Both the position numbers and the translations under genes were made by a program. The notes beneath the pieces were generated by a model that saw nothing but the letters and a program-made list of their open reading frames with translations, was not told the origin of the DNA and did not search any database. DNA of 64,000 nt from Actinoplanes regularis (GTDB taxonomy: Bacteria; Actinomycetota; Actinomycetes; Mycobacteriales; Micromonosporaceae), in assembly GCF_900188005.1 (NCBI RefSeq), contig NZ_FZNR01000010.1, positions 1-64,000 on the forward strand, written 5' to 3'. Every line of letters starts with the position of its first letter. The first letter of the stretch is position 1. This document shows, in pieces, positions 44,914 through 54,049 of the stretch.

Positions 44914-45846
44914 ATGGCACACATGTCGCTGCTGCCCCACGTCACCGCGTCAGCCACCAAATTCACCGACGCCTGGCTGGAGAACCGGCGACTGTCCGAC
45001 CACACCCGAGACGCCTACCGCCGTGACGTGACGGCCTGGCTCACCTGGTGCGCCGAACGCGGACTCGACCCGCTGTCCGCGTCCTTCCTCGACGTCAACG
45101 CGTACGCCCGCGGCCTGGAAGCCCGGCCGATGGCCGCCGCGACCGTCGCCCGTAAGCTCTCCGGCCTCTCCAGCTGGTACGCCTTCCTCGTCAAACTCGG
45201 CGCCGTCGCGGCCAACCCCGTCGGCGGCGCCGACCGCCCCTACGTCGACCGCGACCACTCCGCCACCGTCGGCCTCACCGCCGAGGAGGTCGACGCGCTG
45301 CTGGCCGCCGCCGACGCTCAGGCCGGCCCGGCCGCCACCCGCCACCGCGCCGTGCTCACCCTCCTGGCCGACCTCGGCCTGCGCGTCGGTGAACTGGTCA
45401 GCCTCGACCTGGCCGACCTCGGCTGGGAACGCGGGCACCGCACCGTCCGCTTCGTCGGCAAAGGCGGCCGCCCCCGCCGCCGCGTCCTGGCCCCGTCGGC
45501 TGCCGCGACCCTCGACGAATACCTGCGCGTACGCGGCGCGCAGCAGGGCCCGCTCTTCGCCACCGCCTCCGGCGCCCGCCTCGACCGGCACGCCGTCTTC
45601 CGCCTGGTCCGCCGCCTCGCCGCCGAAGCCGGAATCGCCGGCTCCGAAAAGCTGTCACCGCACTCCCTGCGGCACGCCTTCGCCACCACGGCCCGCGCCG
45701 AAGGGGTACCGCTGGAAGACGTACAGGACGCGATGGGGCACGCCGACCCGCGCACCACCCGCCGCTACGACCGTGACCGACACAACCTGGATCGTGACCC
45801 CGCGTACACGATCGCGGCGGCCCGGGACCGCCGCAGGACGGCGTGA
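44914..45846 (+). CDS. Tyrosine site-specific recombinase (XerC/D-like)
   Basis: About 310 residues. N-terminal SAM-like DNA-binding domain (AWLENRRLSDHTRDAYRRDV), then a catalytic domain with Arg157 (LGLRVGEL), Lys183 (VGKGGRPR), His250-x-x-Arg253 (SPHSLRHAFATTA), His276 and nucleophile Tyr285 (GHADPRTTRRYDRD). All catalytic residues are present. It starts five bases after the ABC-F stop. XerC/D-like size, but whether it serves dif or an element is unclear; no attachment-site duplication is evident next to it. Confidence 0.88.
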   Translation: MAHMSLLPHVTASATKFTDAWLENRRLSDHTRDAYRRDVTAWLTWCAERGLDPLSASFLDVNAYARGLEARPMAAATVARKLSGLSSWYAFLVKLGAVAANPVGGADRPYVDRDHSATVGLTAEEVDALLAAADAQAGPAATRHRAVLTLLADLGLRVGELVSLDLADLGWERGHRTVRFVGKGGRPRRRVLAPSAAATLDEYLRVRGAQQGPLFATASGARLDRHAVFRLVRRLAAEAGIAGSEKLSPHSLRHAFATTARAEGVPLEDVQDAMGHADPRTTRRYDRDRHNLDRDPAYTIAAARDRRRTA

Positions 45847-45905
45847 CACGTCCCCCTATGCTCTGTCCCGGCCAGATTTAGCTACAAACAGGGCGGGATC
45901 AGGGT

Positions 45906-46742
45906 TTGAACATCTTCGAAGCAGTGGTGATGGGCGCTGTGGAGGGCGTCACCGAGTTCCTCCCGGTGTCCAGCACCGGTCACCTGACCATCCTGGAGAA
46001 ACTCTTCGGCCATAAACTCGACGACCCGGACATCACCGCCTTCACGGTGATCATCCAGTCCGGCGCCGTCCTCGCCACGATCATCTTCCTGATGAAGGAC
46101 ATCGTGCGCATCGTCCCGGCGTTCTTCCGCGGCCTGGCCAAAAAGGACCAGCGCAGCCACCCGGACTTCCGATTCGCCATCGCCGTCCTGCTCGGCTCAC
46201 TGCCGATCATCATCGCCGGCCTCACCTTCAAAGACGCCATCGAAACCACCCTGCGCAGCCTCTGGTTCGTCGCCGGCGCCCTCATCCTCTGGTCCGGCGT
46301 GATGGCCTTCGCCGACCACGCCGCCACCCAGGTCCGCCACGAAGACGACGTCACCTGGAAAGACGCCCTCATCATCGGCGTCGTCCAGTGCCTCGCCGTC
46401 ATCCCCGGCATCTCCCGATCCGGCTCCACCATGTCCGCCGGCCTGCTGCGCGACCTGGACCGGGTCACCGTCACCAAACTCTCGTTCTTCCTGTCCATCC
46501 CCGCCCTCACCGGCGCATCGCTCCTGCAGGGCTACGAAGAGTTCGACAACATCTCCAACGGCGTCGGCTGGACCAACACCCTCGTCGCGACCGCGGTCAG
46601 CTTCGTCGTCGCCTACTTCTCGGTGACCTGGCTGCTCAAATTCGTCGCCAAGCACTCCTACAGCATCTTCATCTTCTACCGCCTCGCCCTCGGCTCCCTG
46701 CTCATCCTCCTGCTCGCGACAGGCACCATCAGCGCCCAGTAA
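45906..46742 (+). CDS. uppP: Undecaprenyl-diphosphatase UppP
   Basis: About 278 residues, seven or eight membrane helices. It carries both BacA/UppP signatures: EGVTEFLPVSSTGHLTI near the N-terminus and VIPGISRSGSTMSAGLLRDL in the middle. It dephosphorylates undecaprenyl pyrophosphate, recycling the lipid carrier of cell-wall synthesis and giving bacitracin tolerance. TTG start at 45906 with a weak purine-rich site; no better start exists. A strong terminator follows. Confidence 0.93.
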   Translation: MNIFEAVVMGAVEGVTEFLPVSSTGHLTILEKLFGHKLDDPDITAFTVIIQSGAVLATIIFLMKDIVRIVPAFFRGLAKKDQRSHPDFRFAIAVLLGSLPIIIAGLTFKDAIETTLRSLWFVAGALILWSGVMAFADHAATQVRHEDDVTWKDALIIGVVQCLAVIPGISRSGSTMSAGLLRDLDRVTVTKLSFFLSIPALTGASLLQGYEEFDNISNGVGWTNTLVATAVSFVVAYFSVTWLLKFVAKHSYSIFIFYRLALGSLLILLLATGTISAQ

Positions 46743-46752
46743 CCGACCCACC

Positions 46753-46788
46753 AAAAAGGCGCCCGCACACACGTGCGGGCGCCTTTTT
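46753..46788 (+). terminator. Rho-independent bidirectional terminator
   Basis: Perfect 16-base arms AAAAAGGCGCCCGCAC (46753-46768) and GTGCGGGCGCCTTTTT (46773-46788), four-base loop, T-run on both strands. It lies between convergent uppP and the gene ending at 46803. Confidence 0.93.
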
Positions 46789-46802
46789 CGTAAACCCAGC
46801 CA

Positions 46803-47534
46803 TCACGACGAAGCGGAACCGGCCTCGCCCAGCTCCGCCAGCCGAGCCTCGATCTCGGCCAGCTCAGCCCGCAACTTCTGCGCCTGCTGCTCCGCCTCCG
46901 ACCGCTCCGCCGACAGGATCTGCTCCACCGCCTCCTGCACCCCCGGCACATCGATCAACTGAACCATCTTCAACGCCTCAGCCGGCCGAATCACATACGG
47001 CTTCGCCAGCGCCTTCGCGCCCTGCGTCGCACCGATGGTCCACTCACCCTCGCCATACGCCAGCGTCACCGTCAACGACGGCGAGGGCTTCGCCTTCACC
47101 GCCCGCACCGCCTTACGCGGAGCCGGCGCCGACACATCCTGCGTTTCCTTGTCCATGACGTCCTCGCTCTTACGTTGCACCGGCGCCGGCTTCGGCCTCT
47201 CGATCGGCTTGTCGATCAAAAACTCCGGCCCCGACAACACCGGCTCCGGCTCCGGCTCGACCACCGGCACCGCCTTCCTCGCCGCCGCACCCTTCGGCGC
47301 GATCCGCAGATCACCGGGGGAGAAGGGCAACTCGTCCCGCCCGAAGCGGACCACCACCCACTCCTCGGAGACGGCCGGATCCTCCAGCGCCACCACCTGC
47401 CCGATCTGCCCCGAAATCTGCCCCGCCGACTCGGTGAACTGCACCCTCGGCTTACGCCCAGCCGCCAACGCGTCCCGGAACCCGTCCAACTCCTCCGTGG
47501 TCAACCCACGGGCCTCCACGCCCGCCACGGCCAT
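46803..47534 (-). CDS. Hypothetical protein with C-terminal coiled coil
   Basis: About 243 residues, soluble. N-terminal half: GLTTEELDGFRDALAAGRKP, WVVVRFGRDELPFSPGDLRI, with charged Pro/Lys-rich linkers (KPAPVQRKSEDVMDKE). A conserved block LTVTLAYGEGEWTIGATQGA, KALAKPYVIRPAEALKMVQL follows, then a Glu/Ala/Leu coiled coil (AERSEAEQQAQKLRAELAEI). This actinomycete-type protein has no assigned function that I know. ATG 47534 has GGTGGGG upstream. Monocistronic. Confidence 0.7.
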   Translation of the reverse strand: MAVAGVEARGLTTEELDGFRDALAAGRKPRVQFTESAGQISGQIGQVVALEDPAVSEEWVVVRFGRDELPFSPGDLRIAPKGAAARKAVPVVEPEPEPVLSGPEFLIDKPIERPKPAPVQRKSEDVMDKETQDVSAPAPRKAVRAVKAKPSPSLTVTLAYGEGEWTIGATQGAKALAKPYVIRPAEALKMVQLIDVPGVQEAVEQILSAERSEAEQQAQKLRAELAEIEARLAELGEAGSASS

Positions 47535-47689
47535 CGTCCCCACCTTCGTACGCCTGTATGAGAGGACTCTTTTTACCAGCCGCCACCGACAACAACCGCT
47601 CGCCCCGCCGATCACGCAAGATCAAGACCCTACAACTCACCACCCGGGGCCAACCCGAACCAATTGCCCGACAGCCTCCTGCGGGCAGG

Positions 47690-48400
47690 AAGCGTTCCTG
47701 GAAGGCCACGTATACGCCGCTGCCGCACCTGCGCCCGCCAAGCCTTCCCGGTCGACGACGGCGTCTGCCGGCTCTGCCGCCGGCAGGCCAGCCTGATCGC
47801 CGGACCCCACTGCAAGACCGCGCTGGACCTGACCGTTGCGGCCAGCACCGGCCAGCAACTGTTCCTCAGGTCCGCCGCGGTCTACGGATGATCGCCAGCT
47901 GCCACGAACCGGGTGAGCCCGTCAAGGCCAGCACCGTCACCGCGATGAGCCCGCACGGCGTCTCCGGCCTGCGCGTGCTCGAAGTCCTGTTCGCCGCCGG
48001 CGACGACCTCGTCGTCTGGATCACCGTGCTACGACACGGCACCCCACGGCGGCGAGCCGTCCCCGTATCACCACCTTCACCCTGCCGGCGGCCGCCCACC
48101 CCTTCCTGACCGAGATCACCGACCGCTACACCACTCTCCGGCAGGTCACCCGCCAAGACGTGCTGGACTGGCTCGACGACCGCAAACACCGGGCTGGCGA
48201 CGCTCACGTCCTGCATGACCTGTTCGGCGTCCTCAAGGCCCAGCGCCTGGCCTTCGCCAATCCGCTCACACGGATTCACGTCGGCAGCGCCAACCCGAGC
48301 ACGCCGGCCGCGTTGACCGGCGAGGCTCTCCACGCCGGTCTCCACGCCACCGGCGCAGAGAGCGGCTTCTGGGACGATGACGGCCGGCCCGCACCCTGAC
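47690..48400 (+). pseudogene. Integrase-like gene remnant
   Basis: Pieces in changing frames: a Cys4 zinc-ribbon-like RRCRTCARQAFPVDDGVCRL, then SGLRVLEVLFAAGDDLVVWI, then TLRQVTRQDVLDWLDDRKHR and LFGVLKAQRLAFANPLTRIH. The order resembles actinomycete integrase-like proteins with an N-terminal zinc ribbon and a core-binding domain; the catalytic half is missing. Frameshifts near 47890 and 48060 rule out a single product. The family is tentative, but degeneration is clear. Confidence 0.4.
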
Positions 48401-48548
48401 CCGACGACATCGACAAATCGACGCCCGAAACAAACCGGCCAAATCCTCGACCGGGGGAGAACCGCTCTTATAGCCGGCGCCGAATGACAGGTCAGCCGCT
48501 ACTTCAGCCTTCTGGCGTCCGCCCCGAGGACAAGCGAGCGATGGCAGC
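48401..48548. other. Intergenic, no gene seen
   Basis: Short stretch after the integrase remnant with no ribosome site, hairpin or repeat that I can support. Confidence 0.4.
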
Positions 48549-48947
48549 CTAGAGCTCGAACGGATGCAGCTGGACATCCTTGTGAGGAACGTAAATCTGC
48601 ACCCAGCTCGCGTCCACCTCTGCCGGCGGAGGCTCAACGAAGTCCAGCAGGATCATCGACCCGTCCAGATCCAGGACGCCGGCACCGTCGGGAGTCAAAC
48701 CCAACCGCCCGCGCAAGATCACGCAATGGTCACCCGCCAAGATCGCTGGCCCAGGCCCGGCCGCGAGCTTCGCGTTCACACCCCAACTGATCTCCAGGTC
48801 GATCGTCCACTCGACGTCATACCGCCCCAAGACAGCATCCGGCGCGCCACACCACGGCACCGCCGTCCGGCCCACCGGAGTCTGGACCTGCACTATCGGG
48901 AACGGGCTCCAATCGAACCGGCTCACGTTCTCAATCTCGACCAGCAC
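48549..48947 (-). CDS. Hypothetical protein
   Basis: About 132 residues, soluble, beginning MLVEIENVSRFDWSPFPIVQ and containing YDVEWTIDLEISWGVNAKLA, AGDHCVILRGRLGLTPDGAG and a C-terminal WVQIYVPHKDVQLHPFEL. Strand-rich, perhaps a small beta domain. The GTG at 48947 is a guess; the frame continues upstream into the neighbouring broken gene, which would give 161 residues. No family recognised. Located among pseudogenes, so it may be cargo of an old element. Confidence 0.5.
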   Translation of the reverse strand: MLVEIENVSRFDWSPFPIVQVQTPVGRTAVPWCGAPDAVLGRYDVEWTIDLEISWGVNAKLAAGPGPAILAGDHCVILRGRLGLTPDGAGVLDLDGSMILLDFVEPPPAEVDASWVQIYVPHKDVQLHPFEL

Positions 48948-48954
48948 CCTTAGA

Positions 48955-49858
48955 TCATGCCCGCTGCCGATCAACCGCGGTGGGGCCAAAAACCGCCCGT
49001 GACCATGGACCGGGCGATCGCGTAATGGGGCCAAGACTCGTTCCTAGCCGGGGCCAACTCTCGCTCTCGAAGCTACGGGGGTCGCCACAGCAGGGAAGGG
49101 AGAACCCACACCCGGCGCCAGAGCCACGTCCACACGACGCAACTGGGACTCCCGGCCCGGACTGCGCTTGCAGTAACACCCGTCGTTCACCCAAACCCCG
49201 TTCCGCCGCCCGCACCTCAGCCGACCGCTGATCCCGCCCACTGACCAACCCCAACGCCCGCGCCAGCCAATCCACCGCCTCGTCACCGGCAGCGGCATCA
49301 CCCAGAAACGGCGCCAACAGCAACAACCGCCGCGCCGCCGCCACCCGATCCGGCAGTGCGGCCCGAACGATCCCGCGCAACTCCACCCACCGCAACGCCG
49401 GCCCGAACCAATGCCCCAACAGGTCCGCCAGCATCATCCCCGGCCCACCGTCACCCGGCGCCAGCCAGAAATCGACCCGGTACTCCTCAGCGAGCTCCAC
49501 ACACCCCGGACCCAGCGTGGGCGCCAGATCGGTGCGATACACCACCAGTGCCACCGCGCCCGACGGTGAAGGCCGGCCACGCCTCGGCCCGGTACTGCCT
49601 GAGCCACTCCACCCGGCGCAGCCCCAACACCGCCTCCAACGCCGCGACATCCCGCGCCCAGAACCCCGGCTCACCGAGCAACCCCGAACCATCCGTCACC
49701 AACGCCGAAGCCGGTTGCGACTCGAACGACCTCAACTCCTCGAGAGCCCACCTCGCATGCTCCACACCCACCTCGAAGTCGGCCGCCAAACGCTCCGCCG
49801 TCAGCACGAACTCCGAACCCCGGCTGTGCCTACCCCCGTCGTACCCGTAAAGCTCCAC
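48955..49858 (-). pseudogene. Frameshifted hypothetical gene
   Basis: The first half, from ATG 49858, reads MELYGYDGGRHSRGSEFVLT, then ERLAADFEVGVEHARWALEE, and up to YRAEAWPAFTV. Near 49559 one base appears lost, and the continuation GAVALVVYRTDLAPTLGPGC, FWLAPGDGGPGMMLADLLGH, DEAVDWLARALGLVSG is in another frame. Both halves look protein-like. No family recognised. A sequencing error could also explain the shift. Confidence 0.55.
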
Positions 49859-49890
49859 AACCGATGATCATCCGCGCAGGGGAGAGGCGG

Positions 49891-50547
49891 TCAGGCCTCC
49901 GGCTCCTGCAGCGCCCGCGCCCGATGGAACAACACCCCGAGCAGGTGCGCGTAGCCACGGGCATCGTCGATCGCCCGATGCGTGTGCGGAACATCGCCGA
50001 GCCACCCCGCAGGCAGCGTCTCCGGCGACACCTCGGCGACCGGGCGGCCGGTGACCGCCGCGGCATAGCTGCGCAGACACAGGCCGGGACCGTCGAACAG
50101 CACATCCGTCTCATAAGGCCCCTGCACCAACCCGTAGCGGGTGAACCGCCGTAGGTAGAAATCGATCCACCCACCATCGAACGCCAGCGGCGACGCCGCG
50201 AACATCCTCGGCCCCGGCAGGCTGCGCACCCACGCCGTGAAGTCGGCCATCACCTGGGGGACCGGTCGTGGATCGGCGGTCGCCGCGGCCCACGCCTCAG
50301 GCTGCGTCTGGAACCACGCATACGTGGCCGGATTCGGCGCCGCGCCGGCGAGCGGCTCGAGAACCGCCTCGAACACGCCGACCTCCTCGCCCTCGGCAGT
50401 GACCGCGACCGAAGCGAACGACCGCATCGAATTCGCTCCCGGCCACGGCCCGTCCGTCTCGATATCCGTCACGACATACACCCACTCGTCCCGCAAAACG
50501 AAGCCTCCACGTCTCTCGTCGCCAGGGAGCCTGCCCGTCGGCACCAT
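49891..50547 (-). CDS. DnaQ-like 3'-5' exonuclease
   Basis: About 218 residues. DEDDh exonuclease pattern: Exo I YVVTDIETDGPWPGANSM, Exo II-type FAASPLAFDGGWIDFYLRRF, Exo III HTHRAIDDARGYAHLLGVLF. A stand-alone exonuclease-fold protein rather than polymerase epsilon. ATG 50547 has AGGGA six bases upstream. A 3'-5' exonuclease on RNA or DNA is the prediction; the substrate is unknown. Divergent from the CoaD-like gene. Confidence 0.8.
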   Translation of the reverse strand: MVPTGRLPGDERRGGFVLRDEWVYVVTDIETDGPWPGANSMRSFASVAVTAEGEEVGVFEAVLEPLAGAAPNPATYAWFQTQPEAWAAATADPRPVPQVMADFTAWVRSLPGPRMFAASPLAFDGGWIDFYLRRFTRYGLVQGPYETDVLFDGPGLCLRSYAAAVTGRPVAEVSPETLPAGWLGDVPHTHRAIDDARGYAHLLGVLFHRARALQEPEA

Positions 50548-50669
50548 GATCGTCCCTAGGCTCAACCGGCGAGCTTCAGTCCCTCTCGGAGCGTTACTCT
50601 CCGTTACTTCCGCACGGGCTGCTGACGCCGGCCACAGGGGAGGGGGAGTCGTCCGCCGGTAGGTAACAT

Positions 50670-51113
50670 GTGTCGATGTTTCCCGGCCCTGTCGGCGATC
50701 CTCGGAATTCCCGAGCGGTCTATCCAGGTACGTTCGATCCCTTCACCGCCGGGCATCGAGATCTCGTCGATCGGGCGCGCCGCTTGTTCGAACACGTGAC
50801 GGTCCTGGTCGCGGTCAACGACGAGAAGCGGCCCACGAGGTCGGGCGTGCACCGCGCGGCGGATATCCGTGCCGGACTCCCGAGGGAGTGGGAGAACGTT
50901 GCGGTTGCGGCCTGGAACGGGCTGACCGTGGCCTACTGCCGGCAGCACGGGGCCGGAGTGATCATCCGTGGGGTGCGGAACACCGGCGACGTGGTGCGGG
51001 AGAATCAGCTGGCGGCGATGAACGAGACGCTGGGTGTCACGACCCTGCTCATGCCGACCCGGCCCGAACTGGCGACGATCTCTTCAACCATCGTCCGCGC
51101 GACTGTGGCCTGA
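50670..51113 (+). CDS. CoaD-like nucleotidyltransferase, short
   Basis: About 147 residues. Phosphopantetheine adenylyltransferase features: AVYPGTFDPFTAGHRDLVDR (the TxGH form of the nucleotidyltransferase HxGH site), GVIIRGVRNTGDVVRENQLA and ATISSTIVRATVA, which corresponds to the ISSSxVR motif. It ends about 15-20 residues earlier than typical CoaD and lies among accessory genes, so it may be a second, specialised enzyme rather than the housekeeping copy. Start at GTG 50670, or ATG 50676. Confidence 0.75.
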   Translation: MSMFPGPVGDPRNSRAVYPGTFDPFTAGHRDLVDRARRLFEHVTVLVAVNDEKRPTRSGVHRAADIRAGLPREWENVAVAAWNGLTVAYCRQHGAGVIIRGVRNTGDVVRENQLAAMNETLGVTTLLMPTRPELATISSTIVRATVA

Positions 51114-51523
51114 CCACGTTCCCGCCGTCCGCCCGGATCCAGGCCAAAATATCAGGTCGATAATGCACATTATGTCAACTAGAACGCGGAAAGGGGTCCC
51201 TTCAGGGGCACGGCCGCCGCACTTCGCATGCGCAAGACCCGGCAAGATCGGCCGGGTCCGAACCGACGATCATTTCCCTGGGGTACGCCGTAAGAAGCTG
51301 AGCCACGCCCCCCGAAGCGTCCGTGGACAGAGTTCGGGACAGGTTGCGATCGCTAGCCGCCCCGAGCGGGACGACTACGCCGGCTGGTCGGTTTCGGCTC
51401 GAGCAGCCCCGCCCTTCCCCGGCCGGGCAGCCCCGTGCCCGGTGAACGGCACTTGAAACGGACTGCAGGCATGCTAAGGTCCATCTGGGTACAGATATGG
51501 ATATATCATGCATAATATCTCTT
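51114..51523 (+). promoter_or_regulatory. Intergenic region with AT-rich palindromes
   Basis: Contains the perfect palindrome ATAATGCACATTAT (about 51161-51174) and, just before the recombinase, GATATATCATGCATAATATC. The last is an imperfect palindrome that includes plausible -10 sequence immediately upstream of ATG 51524. Its composition is unlike the flanks. It may hold operators or recombinase binding sites. No gene seen. Confidence 0.45.
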
Positions 51524-52489
51524 ATGCAGCACGAATCACCTGTCGAGCCGACTCCCCTGGCTGAGTTCGTCGACGAGTTCCTGGCCGCTCGAGCCACACG
51601 GAAGCCCTCGGCACACACCCTCGCCGCGTACCGCAGGGATCTCACCCTGGTGCTGCAGCACGCCGTGCCCGCCCCTACCGCCCCGGCCGACCTCTCCCCT
51701 CGCGTGCTGCGTGCCGCCTTCGCGCGTTTCGCGGCGGACCGCGCCCCCGCTTCCATCGCTCGTGCCTGGTCGTCGTGGAACGCGTTCTTCACGTTCCTGG
51801 TGACCGAGGGTGTGGTGGCGGGCAATCCGATGTCGGCGGTGGACAAGCCGCGGCTGGTGGCGCACTCCCCCAAGCCGTTGCGGGGTGAGGACACGCCGGA
51901 GCAGTTGTTGCGGGTGGTGTCCCGCGCTGATGAGCGGCAGCGGGATCCGTGGCCGGAGCGCGATGTGCTGGTGCTGGCGTTGGCGTTGTGTGCCGGGTTG
52001 CGGTTGTCGGAGTTGCTTGGTTTGACGGTGGGCGCGGTGTCGGGGCGTGATGGTGAGCGGCGGGTGGAGGTGGCCGGTAAGGGTGGGCGGCCGCGGACGG
52101 TGCCGATCGACGCGGGTTTGGATGCGGCGGTGTGGCGGTATGTGGCGAGCCGGCGGGTGCGGTTCGGTCGGGTGGAGAAGTCGGCGCCGTTGCTGGTGGA
52201 TCGGTTCGGGGAGCCGTTGCAGCGGGGTGGTTTGCAGTATCTGGTGCGGTCGTGTTTCCGGCGGGCGGGGATCGGTGATCGGGTGCCGCGTGGGGCGCAG
52301 TTGCATGCGTTGCGGCATACGTTCGCGACGCGGTTGGCGGAGGATGGGGCGAACGCGTCGGAGATCATGCGGTTGCTGGGGCATGCGTCGCTGGCTACGT
52401 CGCAGAACTACATCGAGGTGACGGCGGAGCAGCAGCGGGCGGCGATCCAGTCGAATCGCACGAATCGGGTGTTGCGCGAGTTGGCGTGA
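51524..52489 (+). CDS. Tyrosine recombinase / phage-type integrase
   Basis: About 321 residues. N-terminal core-binding domain (LAEFVDEFLAARATRKPSAH), catalytic Arg160 (CAGLRLSELLGLT), Lys186 (VAGKGGRPR), His261-x-x-Arg264 (LHALRHTFATRL), His287 and Tyr296 (GHASLATSQNYIEV); all present. ATG 51524 is favoured, possibly leaderless; ATG 51497 is in frame. Codon third positions change from C-rich to G-rich about 280 bases into the gene, at a point where the whole + strand changes composition. Possibly the integrase of an element. Confidence 0.85.
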   Translation: MQHESPVEPTPLAEFVDEFLAARATRKPSAHTLAAYRRDLTLVLQHAVPAPTAPADLSPRVLRAAFARFAADRAPASIARAWSSWNAFFTFLVTEGVVAGNPMSAVDKPRLVAHSPKPLRGEDTPEQLLRVVSRADERQRDPWPERDVLVLALALCAGLRLSELLGLTVGAVSGRDGERRVEVAGKGGRPRTVPIDAGLDAAVWRYVASRRVRFGRVEKSAPLLVDRFGEPLQRGGLQYLVRSCFRRAGIGDRVPRGAQLHALRHTFATRLAEDGANASEIMRLLGHASLATSQNYIEVTAEQQRAAIQSNRTNRVLRELA

Positions 52490-53329
52490 CGGCAATGCCA
52501 CTCAACCTAAGTTGACCTTGAATGGGGTGGGGTCTCTCGGGGTTTGCTTGCGATGGTGTGGGTGGCTGGGTTGGTCGCCATGCGGTGTGACCGCCGGTAG
52601 CGCCGTTCGCGGTAGGTGGCAGGACAGGGTCGTCCCGAGATGCGGGCGGGGGCTCCTGGAAGGTGGGCCGCGACAGCAACTTGCGGACCCGCGGCGCGGC
52701 GGTACGTGCGCAAAGTTTCCGCGTTCGCGGTGGTGGCGGTCCCGGCTGGTTGTCATGGTCGTATCGCTGCTGTTGCTACGCCCCTGTGGTCCAGTCGGGG
52801 TGGCTCGGCTGTATCCCAGGCTGGGGCATGACCATCAGCACCAGCTGGCCCGCGAGTTTCCGCAATCCCGCCGCACCCCGGCAGATAGACGCGCCCACCC
52901 GCGAATCGCAGGCGGCGGCCAGGAGGGTGGCCCAAGGCGGACGGTGGCTGGCGGGCACACGGCGCGGTTGCGGGTGCGACGCATGAGATCGCATCCGAGA
53001 TCAACTTATGCTGAGTGGCATTGGGTGTGATGGCGTACTCCCCCGGCTTGGTCACTTGCGAGCGTTATTGCCCCTCTGCTATCCGTATTCACGCCGGTAA
53101 CGCGAATGAATTCTGGCCTCAATTGTAAGATCAATATCAGGGAAGTGATTCCGGATTATCGCCGAGATCTTCTGGGGTGAATCCTGGGTTGCGTGATTAT
53201 GCCGAGAAATTGACCGTTCGGAGGGTGTGGTCATCGGCCGAACAACTACCTAACGCGGGAACGCGAATGTATTTCCGAAAGTCGTGGTCGTCTTGTCGGA
53301 GTCGGTAGTTCTTCGGAAGGAAATGAACC
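52490..53329. other. Long intergenic region, possible recombinase debris
   Basis: About 840 bases. Open frames at 52512-53030 have no good start or family. One plus-frame patch near 52890-52980 (ESQAAARRVAQGGRWLAGTR) faintly resembles a serine-recombinase linker. From 53050 on, the sequence becomes AT-richer and forms the promoter region of the repeat protein at 53330. Confidence 0.4.
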
Positions 53330-53896
53330 TTGAACGTCATGACACGCACGCTGATGGTGGGGATCGGGCTCGCTGCTGGGGCGACGATCGGGGCGGTCCC
53401 GGCGCTCGCCTCCTCAGGCGGCACAGGTTCGACGACAGCCGTTCACGCCCGGTCTGGTTGGCCCGACGTGGATGTGGATGTCGACCGTAACTACGGGTCG
53501 CCCTACCGGGACGTAGACGTGAATGTCGACCGCAATTACCGTGCGGTACGCCCGTGGCGTCCCCGGTACCGCGACGTGGACGTGGACGTGGACCGTAACT
53601 ATGGGTCTCCGTACCGCAATGTTGACGTAGATTACAACCGTTACCGTGGGGCACGCCCGTGGCGTCCCGGATACCGCGATGTAGATGTGGACGTGGACCG
53701 CAACTATGGGTCTCCGTACCGCAATGTTGACGTAGATTACAACCGTTACCGTGGGGCACGCCCGTGGCGTCCCGGATACCGCGATGTAGATGTGGATGTC
53801 GACCGTAACTACGGGTCGCCGTACCGCAATGTCGACGTGGACGTGGACCGCAACTATCGCGCCGGACGCCCCTGGCGTTGGTCCGAGGGGAATTAG
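53330..53896 (+). CDS. Secreted Asp/Tyr/Arg repeat protein
   Basis: About 188 residues. Signal peptide MNVMTRTLMVGIGLAAGATI ending near PALAS, like those at 23177, 25716 and 26821. The mature part is built of 35-residue units around DVDVDVDRNYGSPYRNVDVD and YNRYRGARPWRPGY, three nearly identical at 105-base spacing plus partial ones. Alternating Asp could bind calcium and alternating Arg/Tyr/Trp could bind polyanions; both are guesses. A hairpin terminator follows. No family known to me. Confidence 0.7.
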   Translation: MNVMTRTLMVGIGLAAGATIGAVPALASSGGTGSTTAVHARSGWPDVDVDVDRNYGSPYRDVDVNVDRNYRAVRPWRPRYRDVDVDVDRNYGSPYRNVDVDYNRYRGARPWRPGYRDVDVDVDRNYGSPYRNVDVDYNRYRGARPWRPGYRDVDVDVDRNYGSPYRNVDVDVDRNYRAGRPWRWSEGN

Positions 53897-53914
53897 CGGC
53901 GGTAGTCGTCGAAC

Positions 53915-53944
53915 AAACGGTCGCGCCCTCGGGCGCGGCCGTTT
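53915..53944 (+). terminator. Hairpin terminator
   Basis: Arms 53915-53928 (AAACGGTCGCGCCC) and 53931-53944 (GGGCGCGGCCGTTT) pair throughout with one G-U, 18 bases after the repeat protein stop. Confidence 0.75.
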
Positions 53945-54049
53945 GCCGTGCGGATCCTGTGCGATGGGTCGGCTGGGGCGGTGGAAACCGCCGCGGCTCG
54001 AGCAGGCGATGCGCAGGGGAACGCCGTGCCCCGGCTAAAATTGATCTTC

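Noticed and set aside
44914..52489. The two tyrosine recombinases as ends of one mobile element
   Set aside because: No matching attachment-site repeats were seen at both ends, and core genes such as uppP lie between.
52512..53030. 172-residue plus-strand frame and its neighbours
   Set aside because: No ribosome site or recognisable domain; only a faint serine-recombinase resemblance over about 20 residues in a different frame.
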